From contig JAABRR010000008.1 in the NCBI GenBank assembly GCA_011390785.1, positions 89,584 to 153,583 on the forward strand: DNA of 64,000 bases. The letters are read 5' to 3'. The translations under genes were made by a program, and so were the position numbers. The stretch's first letter is position 1. The number at the start of each line of letters is the position of its first letter. This document shows positions 54,468 through 62,890 of this stretch, one piece after another. The notes below the pieces were generated by a model that saw only the letters and a program-made list of their open reading frames with translations, did no database searches and was not told the origin of the DNA. The DNA comes from Sphingobacteriia bacterium (lineage in GTDB: Bacteria > Bacteroidota > Bacteroidia > Bacteroidales > UBA7960).

Positions 54468-56865
54468 ATTCATATTTGAGAGATAAAACCGGATTTTGCA
54501 ATGCTGCCCGGGTTGAAATACTAAGTATGGTTAGTACCGCTATCATAATAATGATTAACAAAGTAAGGCCCACCTGCCAAACGCCAATTTCTATATGATA
54601 GGCAAAACCATACAACCATTTATTCAAAAGATGCCAGGTAAACGGAATGGCCAAAAATGATGCAATAAAAACCCATTTAAAAAATGTAAGCAAAAGCATA
54701 AGATTTATCTGATAGATGCTGCCACCCAAAACCTTTCTGATTCCAATTTCCTTCCTGCGCTGATTTACCATAAAAGAAGTGAGTCCGAGTAATCCCAGGC
54801 TTGAAATCAGAATACATAATACGGCAAACCACAAGAATATTCTCATAATATTCTGTTCGCTTCTGTAATTTCTTGCTAAAATGGATGACAGGTAATCTGC
54901 ATCAAAATATTTTCCCGGAAAAAATGATTCATACTCTTGCTTAATCCGGCTTAAAACTTCCGGGTTGCTTTCAGCAGCATAACGAACATTGATAACATTC
55001 ATTTCTTCGGGCACCCAAATATAAACAGCTGGTTCAATAGGGTTATGCAAGGAGTAATAATGATAATCTTCAACTACTCCAATAACTGTATAATAATCAA
55101 ACTCTTCCTGATCAGTATTTACTAATCTTTTCCCTACCGGATTTTCCCAGCCTAATGCTTTTTTCGCAGCCTTATTTATTATTATGGCTTGATAAGGGTC
55201 TGTAGTAAAACTGGCATCAAAATTTCTTCCCTCAGCCATTTTCATTTCCATAGCTGGAAAAAAATCTGCATCTACATAACCAAATCGAACCATTAATCTT
55301 TGTGGTAGTGAATCCGCCGTTGTTATAATACTTTGACGGGGTGCCACACCATTATAACCACTGGAAATTCCGGCCGATGTGATATTTGGGAAAGTAAGCA
55401 AATGATCTTTAAATAGCTTAATCTGATCATAACCAGATAATTGCCTGTTAAAAATAGAAATAACATACTCACTATTATAACCCAGGTTTTTATTCTTCAT
55501 CAAACTTACCTGGTTCAAAACGGTAATGGTAGCAAATATCATTGCCGTAGAAATGGCAAACTGAAATACAACAAGAATTTTTCGCAAGATAGCAGAGTGC
55601 GGTTTACCAGTTTGCCGATCAGCGCCCAGCACTGAACCAGCCTGAAACCTCGAAAGATAGATTGCCGGGTAAAATCCGGAAACTGTACCAATAATTATAA
55701 GCATACCTACAAAACCAGTATTAAAAAGCCAGTTACCAACAAAATCAATCTTAAGTTCTGTACCAAGCAATGAATTGTAAGAAGGAAGCAATAACTCAAC
55801 AATTACAAGAGAAATAATTCCGGCAAAGAAAGTAACAATCATACTTTCCCCAATAAATTGAAAAGCAAGTTTATCTCTTCCTGCTCCCAGAACTTTTCTC
55901 AAACCCACTTCTTTTGCTCTTTTGGATGAATTTGCAGTGGCAAGATTAATATAATTTACGCACGCTACAAGAATTATCAGAACAGCAATAATACCCAAAA
56001 TGTAAACATAATTCACATCACCGGAATGAGTAAACATTTGAAATTTAATATGTTCTGACCTCAGAAAAATATCTTTATAGCTCTGCAAGTAAAATGTATT
56101 TTTCATCGGACTATCAATCGAATTTTCTTCAATATAGTCTTGCTGCCACTTATTAATTAAATCGGCAACTGCCTGTGGATGGGCACCATCTTTTAATAAA
56201 ATATAAGTTGCCAAAGTGTTATTGCCTGGCTCAAGCAAAAAAGGGGTTGAATTTTCAACAGTAGAAAAAGAAAGAAGAATATTTGCCCTTAAATGTGAGT
56301 GTATTTTTTCGTTTTCAAAAACACCGGAAATTAAATAGGTATGTTCGCCCACCTTAATGGTTTTTCCCAAAGCATCAGCATTACCAAAAAACTTTTCGGC
56401 AGTAATTCGGCTGATTACGGCCATATTGGGTTCATCAAGAACTCCAGAAATCATATTTCCTGAAATATAAGAATAACCCATATTCTGCACCACATCTCTT
56501 TCAGAAAAAAAAATATACTGTTCGCTGAAATTCTGATCGCCCAGTTCAACAATACTGGTATTTACATGCATAACCCTAAATACATCATCAACCTGAGGTG
56601 CACTTTCCAGAAGGTAAGGTGCCCAAACTGCACTGGTAATAGCAACATGCTGAGCATCAAGCCCCGATGGCTCCTGAATACCAACCAACCTGAAAAGCCT
56701 GTTGGCTGAACCTGAAGACCTGTCAAAACTAAGTTGATGTTGCAAGAACAAGTATATTAGCAAAAATCCTGAGATACCAGCCGTCAAGCCAAGGATATTT
56801 ATAATCGTAAAAGAATAGTTTCGATACAAATAACGAAATCCTGTTTTAAAAAAGTTTTTGAACAT
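54466..56865 (-). CDS. Large MacB/FtsX-type ABC transporter permease with two FtsX modules
   Basis: Inner-membrane protein of 799 aa. Two repeats of the permease unit are visible: an N-terminal TM helix (about 20-40), a periplasmic MacB-type domain (about 45-245) and an FtsX module (about 285-415). A second TM helix, periplasmic domain (about 455-645) and FtsX module (about 675-799) follow. EVGLRKVLGAGRDKLAFQFI and EIGIRKVLGGSIYQINLMLL are the two coupling segments. This two-module layout is common in Bacteroidota. No ATPase gene is adjacent. The substrate is unknown, and it ends in FSLKYE-like NPVLSLKYE. Confidence 0.92.
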   Translation of the reverse strand: MFKNFFKTGFRYLYRNYSFTIINILGLTAGISGFLLIYLFLQHQLSFDRSSGSANRLFRLVGIQEPSGLDAQHVAITSAVWAPYLLESAPQVDDVFRVMHVNTSIVELGDQNFSEQYIFFSERDVVQNMGYSYISGNMISGVLDEPNMAVISRITAEKFFGNADALGKTIKVGEHTYLISGVFENEKIHSHLRANILLSFSTVENSTPFLLEPGNNTLATYILLKDGAHPQAVADLINKWQQDYIEENSIDSPMKNTFYLQSYKDIFLRSEHIKFQMFTHSGDVNYVYILGIIAVLIILVACVNYINLATANSSKRAKEVGLRKVLGAGRDKLAFQFIGESMIVTFFAGIISLVIVELLLPSYNSLLGTELKIDFVGNWLFNTGFVGMLIIIGTVSGFYPAIYLSRFQAGSVLGADRQTGKPHSAILRKILVVFQFAISTAMIFATITVLNQVSLMKNKNLGYNSEYVISIFNRQLSGYDQIKLFKDHLLTFPNITSAGISSGYNGVAPRQSIITTADSLPQRLMVRFGYVDADFFPAMEMKMAEGRNFDASFTTDPYQAIIINKAAKKALGWENPVGKRLVNTDQEEFDYYTVIGVVEDYHYYSLHNPIEPAVYIWVPEEMNVINVRYAAESNPEVLSRIKQEYESFFPGKYFDADYLSSILARNYRSEQNIMRIFLWFAVLCILISSLGLLGLTSFMVNQRRKEIGIRKVLGGSIYQINLMLLLTFFKWVFIASFLAIPFTWHLLNKWLYGFAYHIEIGVWQVGLTLLIIIMIAVLTILSISTRAALQNPVLSLKYE

Positions 56866-57004
56866 AATTCAAGTAAATTAAGAATCCTTTTAATCTTATT
56901 TACAAAAAAATATCCAAAGTTTTTAATTAACTGAATATCTGGAATATATAAATAATGAAATCTTAATTAAAATAACAAAATGTTCATTAACGATCATGTA
57001 TTGT

Positions 57005-57838
57005 TCATTTATGAAAAAATTTATTAGCCATTATATAATTTTTCACCATCTCATTAAAGCCTGCTTTAATCTTATTGATAACGGGATGCCTGGCATCAAA
57101 GCAAAGGTTGTCGATCCTGTTGGCAGGTAATACCTTTCGGGATGTTCCCGAAATAAAAACTCCTTCTATCTCATTTATTGCATAGGTTGCCACTTTTTCT
57201 TCTTTAACCGGCAAACCAAGGGTTTTACATACATCAAGAATATGTTTGCGGGTTATTCCCGGTAAAACATCTGCCAATGGAGGTGTTATAACTTCACCCT
57301 TTCTGACAAAAAAAACATTAGACCGACTTCCCTCTGTAATAAAACCATCCTGATCTACCAATAAGGTTTCATAAACATTTCGCGATTGTTTCAGAGCATT
57401 GGCCTTGCTGCGTAAAGACACATCCATAACCTTGGCATTTGGATTTCTTCTTATTCCATCCATCAAGGCCAGCTCAACACCCGAATCAAACTGGTCTTCG
57501 GTAGGGTATTGATGTTCAGTAAAAAAAATATTTGTTTCAAATTCCCTATTGTTGTTCTGTAGTACAACAACCTTAATGTTTCCTATGGTAAGTGAATTGG
57601 CAGATATGAGAGAATAAACCTGCTCTCTGAAAATGGAAAAATCCAATAAAAAATCAACAGATGACAATTGGCAGGAAGATAACAATCTGGCAAAATGGTC
57701 TTCGAGAAAAAGGGCAATGCCATCAATTACCCTGAACACTTCATAAACATAGGCAGGTTTATCCAGGTAAGAAGAATCAAAATTTTTGCAGGAAGTTAAA
57801 GCTCCATTGCGAACAAACACTAACCCTATACACTCCAT
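57005..57838 (-). CDS. Class IV PLP-dependent aminotransferase
   Basis: Fold-type IV enzyme of 277 aa, of the group containing branched-chain aminotransferase, D-amino-acid aminotransferase and aminodeoxychorismate lyase. The catalytic-lysine region is VSLRSKANALKQSRNVYE (about 147-164). The phosphate-binding part is FITEGSRSNVFFVRKGEV and the late GITRKHILDVCKTLGLPV. The N-terminus (RNGALTSCKNFDSSYLDKPA) is atypical compared with IlvE, so a BCAT role is not assumed. It is followed after a 25-bp gap by the SOUL-type gene lying upstream on the same strand (start 58445). Confidence 0.85.
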   Translation of the reverse strand: MECIGLVFVRNGALTSCKNFDSSYLDKPAYVYEVFRVIDGIALFLEDHFARLLSSCQLSSVDFLLDFSIFREQVYSLISANSLTIGNIKVVVLQNNNREFETNIFFTEHQYPTEDQFDSGVELALMDGIRRNPNAKVMDVSLRSKANALKQSRNVYETLLVDQDGFITEGSRSNVFFVRKGEVITPPLADVLPGITRKHILDVCKTLGLPVKEEKVATYAINEIEGVFISGTSRKVLPANRIDNLCFDARHPVINKIKAGFNEMVKNYIMANKFFHK

Positions 57839-57863
57839 GACACTTTAATTAAAAATCATGTTC

Positions 57864-58445
57864 TTATTCCCAAACTACCTGCACCACTATATCATTTCGT
57901 CGGTTAATAACCCTGAAGGGAGAATTATACCCCAAATATCGGAAATTACCAACATATTTAACCCCATTCTCATCCAGTAATTTGCGTAATTTTTCACTAT
58001 GTTTTAGTATATCATCATCATTGGCATAACCCCCAAATGAAACTGCGGCCATATAAACGGGTTCTGATTTTTCAATGATTACGCCCGGATGATCAGGCTT
58101 CGGAAGGCTATTCATTTCATATTCAGCGGGCATAACAAAACTCATGCTTGATCCGTTTTCATCCATATCAACGTGCACGGGGGCAGTCATGGCAATTTTC
58201 TGGTTGTCGCTATTGCCTCCAAAAATATAATCGGCCAATACCCTGAATGATGATGAAGACATTTCCCTGTATGATTTGGCGTTGGTTTGCACCCTGGCCA
58301 AAACAGCGGGTGGATAAAACCGTACTTCAAAACCATCATACTTCTTAATCGTTTCATAAGGCTGTTGCTCGGTCTGGGATTTTCCGGAAAAAACTGACAT
58401 AATTAGAATTATTAGTATTGATAATATAATCAGGAACCACTTCAT
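57864..58445 (-). CDS. SOUL/HBP-family heme-binding protein, exported or membrane-anchored
   Basis: Protein of 193 aa with an N-terminal hydrophobic segment (about 4-22, FLIILSILIILIMSVFSGK) that is either an anchor or an uncleaved signal. The SOUL domain (about 30-190) includes YETIKKYDGFEVRFYPPAVL, QKIAMTAPVHVDM, SFVMPAEYEM and the C-terminal FRYLGYNSPFRVINRRNDIV. Members bind heme or related tetrapyrroles. It precedes the class IV aminotransferase by 25 bp on the same strand. A link between the two is not obvious. Confidence 0.9.
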   Translation of the reverse strand: MKWFLIILSILIILIMSVFSGKSQTEQQPYETIKKYDGFEVRFYPPAVLARVQTNAKSYREMSSSSFRVLADYIFGGNSDNQKIAMTAPVHVDMDENGSSMSFVMPAEYEMNSLPKPDHPGVIIEKSEPVYMAAVSFGGYANDDDILKHSEKLRKLLDENGVKYVGNFRYLGYNSPFRVINRRNDIVVQVVWE

Positions 58446-58543
58446 AACAGTAATCTTTTAGAATTATGAACAATAAACAGACGTAAGCCAACTGTTGTTT
58501 AGCAATTGTAAATTGTTGGCTGTTTCTATTGTTAGAAAAACTT

Positions 58544-58576
58544 TCTGCTGATTTGTTGATGATATGCCTAAATTTG
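58544..58576 (+). promoter_or_regulatory. Candidate promoter of pheA
   Basis: TAAATTTG at 58569-58576 fits the -7 consensus. TCTG at 58544-58547, one mismatch from TTTG, lies 21 bp upstream. The predicted leader before the ATG at 58615 is about 30 nt. Confidence 0.5.
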
Positions 58577-58614
58577 CACCCAGATAAAACAAAACTACAT
58601 TCAACCAACAAAAA

Positions 58615-59487
58615 ATGTCAGAAATCAAATCCAATTCGAATGTAAAAGTTGCCATACAAGGGGTTCCGGGCGCATTTCACGATATGGCTGCCCGCATGTA
58701 CATGTCAGGACAAGAAATAGATATAATTGCCTGTGATACTTTCAAAGATGCATTTGATGCAGTAAAAGTAGGATCAGCAACTATGGCTATGGTAGCTATT
58801 GAGAATTCATTGGCAGGATCGCTTCTACCTAATTACAGGCTGTTAAAAAATTCCGGACTGGTGATTGCCGGAGAGATCTATCTTCGTATAGAACAACATT
58901 TTATGGCCCTGCACGGGCAAAAAATGGATGACATTAAAGAGGTTCACTCCCACCCCATGGCAATTATTCAATGCGAAGATTTCCTGGAACCCCTTCGTAA
59001 AAAAGGGGTAAAAATAATTGATGCTGTTGATACGGCACTTAGTGCCAAATGGATTGCAGACAACCAGCTACAGGGAACTGCTGCACTGGCATCAGATCTG
59101 GCAGCCAATATGTATAAACTTAACATTCTTCGCCGAAGTGTAGAAACCAATAAACGCAACTTTACCCGCTTTCTGGCACTTGCCCCGGCTGATGTTGCCA
59201 AACAAATGAGAACCGATTCCGGGAAAAAAACCGACAAAGCTTCGGTTAGCTTTACCCTGCAACACCAAACAGGAAGCCTTTCACAAATACTCTCTGTGCT
59301 GGCCTATTACAAACTCAATCTTACCAAAATACAATCGGCCCCTATCGTTGGAACCGATTGGGAATATATCTTTTACATCGACCTCATGTTTGAAGATTAT
59401 TCGATGTTTAATAGAGGGCTGGAAGCTATAAAACCCCTGGTAGAACAACTGCATATATTGGGAGAATATGTTTCTGGAAGGCCCTGA
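58615..59487 (+). CDS. pheA: Prephenate dehydratase
   Basis: Phenylalanine-pathway enzyme of 290 aa that converts prephenate to phenylpyruvate. The catalytic domain (about 9-190) opens VAIQGVPGAFHDMAARMY and carries the active-site motif NKRNFTRFLALAP, the threonine being the conserved TRF position. A C-terminal ACT domain (about 205-285) for feedback control by phenylalanine has QTGSLSQILSVLAYYKLNLT; the usual ESRP motif is replaced by KIQSAPI. No chorismate mutase domain is fused. It is monocistronic here. Confidence 0.94.
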   Translation: MSEIKSNSNVKVAIQGVPGAFHDMAARMYMSGQEIDIIACDTFKDAFDAVKVGSATMAMVAIENSLAGSLLPNYRLLKNSGLVIAGEIYLRIEQHFMALHGQKMDDIKEVHSHPMAIIQCEDFLEPLRKKGVKIIDAVDTALSAKWIADNQLQGTAALASDLAANMYKLNILRRSVETNKRNFTRFLALAPADVAKQMRTDSGKKTDKASVSFTLQHQTGSLSQILSVLAYYKLNLTKIQSAPIVGTDWEYIFYIDLMFEDYSMFNRGLEAIKPLVEQLHILGEYVSGRP

Positions 59488-59665
59488 TAACTGCCAAAAA
59501 CAATAATCAAAAGCAATGCTCGGTCACCCGGTTTCGAAAAAAACCTGCATTCAATTAATGGGTTTTTAATTACATTTGCATTTGCACCTAATAGGTAAAA
59601 AGACAATGCATCTTTTGTTTTTGGTTTGCCTGCCAAAGAAAATATCATAAACTTTTCGAGCATTT

Positions 59666-62482
59666 ATGAATACCCGGCATCCTGTAATAATAGCATTTCT
59701 AATCGCAATTTTGCCGCATTTTGCTGTCGGATCAAATGAGTTTTTTAAGAAAATTACAGTAGCAGAGGGGCTGTCAAATAATTTTGTCAGAGAAATTTAC
59801 AAAGATTCGAGCGGCTTTATATGGTTTGGCACACTCGACGGGTTAGACCGGTACGATGGTATAGAGATAAAATCTTACAAGCACAAATTTCCTGAAGACT
59901 TTCAGCGTGTAAACTGTATTGCCGACATTGCTGACCACAGTTTATGGGTGGGCACAGACAAGGGGTTACTCTATTGGGATTATGTTTCTTCCAGGTTTAC
60001 TGAAATAGATCTTTCAGAACAAAAAAAACAACTGAAAATTACCACTATCCTTACCCTTCCTGGCGATTCGACATTACTGGCCGGCACTTCGGAGGGCATT
60101 TTCATGATCAACTCCCAAAATCTGGATACCAGAAAAATAGCTGCCAGCCATGAAATTTCAGGCTCAGCCATTATTACTGACATGGTTTACCAAAAAAATA
60201 ATATTGTTTGGTTCTCATCGAGATACTTCATAGCTAAATTGGATCTAAATGATGAAACCATTTCTACATACACGAATGAGATCTATGGCACAGAATACAG
60301 TAGCTTTTCGTCTATTGCCCTGTTTGACGAAAACCTTATGCTTGGAACTTTAACCAAAGGATTATTTCTTTTTAACACCAGCCAGAAGCAATTTCAAAGA
60401 CTTGATAAAATTAAAAGCAATTACATCCTGTCTGTTGAATATACTGCTGATGGGAAGCTCTATGTTGGCACAGATGGAGAAGGGCTCATCATTTATGACA
60501 CAAAAAACGATTCAATAAAAGCTCATTCCCACTCCCTCTCAGACCCAGGCTCTCTGAATTCAAATGCAATATATTCTCTGCATATTGATGAGGACGAAAG
60601 AATCTGGGCAGGAACCTATTCAGGTGGGGTAAACTATCTGCAATCAACAGAAAACTTCTTCTCTGTATCGCTTTACGAAAGTGATGTTTATATTGGAGAA
60701 CAAAATATCAGGTCAATTCATATCGACGATGCTGGAAACAAGTTTATTGGCACCGATGGCAACGGAATCATTTTTATCCTTGATGATGGTGGTAAATACC
60801 TGGCAAAGAACGACAACCCGAATCTACGTTCAAAAGCTATTTTAACCATCAAACCCCTGAATAACAAAGTCTTAATAGGAACATTCCGTGGAGGCATAAG
60901 CCAATTCGACCCCAAAACATCGCGGCTGGAAAATTTCAGAACCGAGAATATGTTTCTAAATGGTTCAATCTATGGCTTCGAAATCGATAAGCATGGTCAC
61001 TTATGGATTGGCGGACTCGACGGGTTATCAAAAATTGATACCACCTCCGGTGAATTCAGACAATACAACGCACAGAACTCCATTATTAAAGATCAGCTTA
61101 TCATTTCAATTTTCTATGATTCGAAAGAAAGATTATGGGTTGGATCGGTAAATGGTGGAACAGAAATTTTCGACATTTCAGAAAACGAATTATCCTTCAT
61201 CGATCACAATCTTGATCTTACGGGTGTTAAAGCAGTGAATTTCTTTGAAGATCAGGGCGGCAATATATGGATATCTTCTGAAGGTAGTGGCCTGATACAG
61301 ATAGACAGTGATTTAAACCAACAGCGCGTTTTCACAACAGAAGACGGATTACCAAGCAACCTTGTTACTGCTTCAACGGAAGCTCCAAAAGGCATTTTAT
61401 GGATAAGCACCTTAAAGGGTCTTTGCCGGTTCGACAGCAAAAATAATGCTTTCACAAAATATACCTTATCAGATGGGCTGCCGGGGCTGGTATTTAACAG
61501 GGGAGCAGTGGTAAATCAATACGAAAAGAACGGAAAGCTTTGGTTCGGATCAGAAAAAGGGTTGGTTAGTTTTTATCCAGATAGCCTTCTCAACAGGCAA
61601 AATGCCGGGAAAGTAATTATTACAGATATGTTTTTATCTGGCCAGGTAATAGAGCCACAGGTTGACGGCATATTGCCCAGACCTATAGAACAAAGCAGTT
61701 CTGTAGAAATCGGATCCGGACATAAGAGCATAGGGTTTCAATTTGTTGCTCTTAATTTCGGCCACAATACCGACAATGAATTTGCCTACCGACTGCTCAA
61801 CCATACCAATGAATGGGTACTGACAAAAGAAAATTCGGTAACTTTCTCCAATTTAAAACCCGGTAAATATGATTTTGAGATTTACCATTATACCGGCACA
61901 ACGCCCGAGCAGGCAAACCCCACACAATTTACCATAACAATCAAACCGCCATTTTACACAAGACCGCAATTTATTGTTTTGTTTGGGTTTCTCGCTCTTG
62001 CCATAATCCTTTCTGTATTTTTCTACATTAAAAAAATTACATACAGCATAAAACTTCTCAAACAGGGTAAACGATTCAAAGACCATGAGGGACGATACGA
62101 ATCATCTCATCTTAGTGCCAAAAAGAAAAAAGAAATTGAAGAACTCCTTATCAACTATCTCAAAGAAAACAAACCCTACCTGAACCCCGACTTAAAACTA
62201 AGCGATCTGGCCCAACATGTTGATTGCCCGGCGCACTATATTTCACAGGTGCTGAATCAAAACCTGAAACAAAGTTTTTCTGAATTCATTAACAGCTACA
62301 GGGTTGAAGCAGTTAAGAAATGTATGAACGACCCGGCTTATAACAAATATACCCTTCTGGCTATAGGCCAGGAATGCGGTTTCAATTCAAAGACTTCTCT
62401 GTACAGAGCTTTTAAAAAATCGACAGGAAAAAGTCCACAGGAATACCTGGCTCTTTTGAGAATGGAGAACCACCTGTCATAA
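59666..62482 (+). CDS. Membrane-spanning beta-propeller sensor with AraC DNA-binding domain, no kinase
   Basis: One-chain regulator of 938 aa. A signal peptide (residues 1-22) precedes two periplasmic propellers of Reg_prop repeats (about 30-680; first repeat LSNNFVREIYKDSSGFIWFG). A Y_Y_Y domain follows (about 690-765, TFSNLKPGKYDFEIYHYTG). One TM helix (about 770-792) leads directly to an AraC-type helix-turn-helix pair (about 825-935; LKLSDLAQHVDCPAHYISQV and IGQECGFNSKTSLYRAFKKS). The histidine kinase, ATPase and receiver domains of hybrid two-component sensors are absent. It probably senses an oligosaccharide and directly controls the SusC locus beginning 408 bp downstream. Confidence 0.92.
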   Translation: MNTRHPVIIAFLIAILPHFAVGSNEFFKKITVAEGLSNNFVREIYKDSSGFIWFGTLDGLDRYDGIEIKSYKHKFPEDFQRVNCIADIADHSLWVGTDKGLLYWDYVSSRFTEIDLSEQKKQLKITTILTLPGDSTLLAGTSEGIFMINSQNLDTRKIAASHEISGSAIITDMVYQKNNIVWFSSRYFIAKLDLNDETISTYTNEIYGTEYSSFSSIALFDENLMLGTLTKGLFLFNTSQKQFQRLDKIKSNYILSVEYTADGKLYVGTDGEGLIIYDTKNDSIKAHSHSLSDPGSLNSNAIYSLHIDEDERIWAGTYSGGVNYLQSTENFFSVSLYESDVYIGEQNIRSIHIDDAGNKFIGTDGNGIIFILDDGGKYLAKNDNPNLRSKAILTIKPLNNKVLIGTFRGGISQFDPKTSRLENFRTENMFLNGSIYGFEIDKHGHLWIGGLDGLSKIDTTSGEFRQYNAQNSIIKDQLIISIFYDSKERLWVGSVNGGTEIFDISENELSFIDHNLDLTGVKAVNFFEDQGGNIWISSEGSGLIQIDSDLNQQRVFTTEDGLPSNLVTASTEAPKGILWISTLKGLCRFDSKNNAFTKYTLSDGLPGLVFNRGAVVNQYEKNGKLWFGSEKGLVSFYPDSLLNRQNAGKVIITDMFLSGQVIEPQVDGILPRPIEQSSSVEIGSGHKSIGFQFVALNFGHNTDNEFAYRLLNHTNEWVLTKENSVTFSNLKPGKYDFEIYHYTGTTPEQANPTQFTITIKPPFYTRPQFIVLFGFLALAIILSVFFYIKKITYSIKLLKQGKRFKDHEGRYESSHLSAKKKKEIEELLINYLKENKPYLNPDLKLSDLAQHVDCPAHYISQVLNQNLKQSFSEFINSYRVEAVKKCMNDPAYNKYTLLAIGQECGFNSKTSLYRAFKKSTGKSPQEYLALLRMENHLS

Positions 62483-62890
62483 AAAAAGGAACTGGCAACA
62501 AACCAAAAGGGAATAAAAATAAAATACCTTTTACATAATCCACATCATAAACTGGACCTTCATCCCAGTTTTTCCTTCTGCCTTTTAGCGTCGTTTCCTT
62601 CATAAAAGAAAAGAAACATCAAATGCCTGCATAGAGCTAACATACAGACAATTACCGAAATACCCCCACAGAAATCATACTTCAAAAAACAGGAACCTGG
62701 TTCTAACTGATAAAGTGAACCCAGTTTCCTAACATTCCTTAACCTTTTGAATGGCTTAAAATGTAAGTTTGTTACGCCAAATATCATCAATGAATATTAC
62801 CAGGCATATATTACCCTTAAATCAGCTTTATTTAAACATGTGAAGGAAGAGTTGTTTTTACGTCTTCCTGAAAAATTAAACAAAATAAAT
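62483..62890. other. Intergenic region between the propeller/AraC regulator and the second susC
   Basis: About 408 bp without a credible gene. It contains a short palindrome GAACCTGGTTC (62693-62703) and a -7-like TAAGTTTG (62764-62771). The nearest TTTG (62746-62749) is only 14 bp away, so no promoter is called. The region probably holds the binding site of the upstream regulator. Confidence 0.4.

Noticed and set aside
62746..62771. Promoter for the second susC
   Set aside because: TTTG and TAAGTTTG are present but only 14 bp apart, well short of the 19-22 bp seen at the better promoters here.
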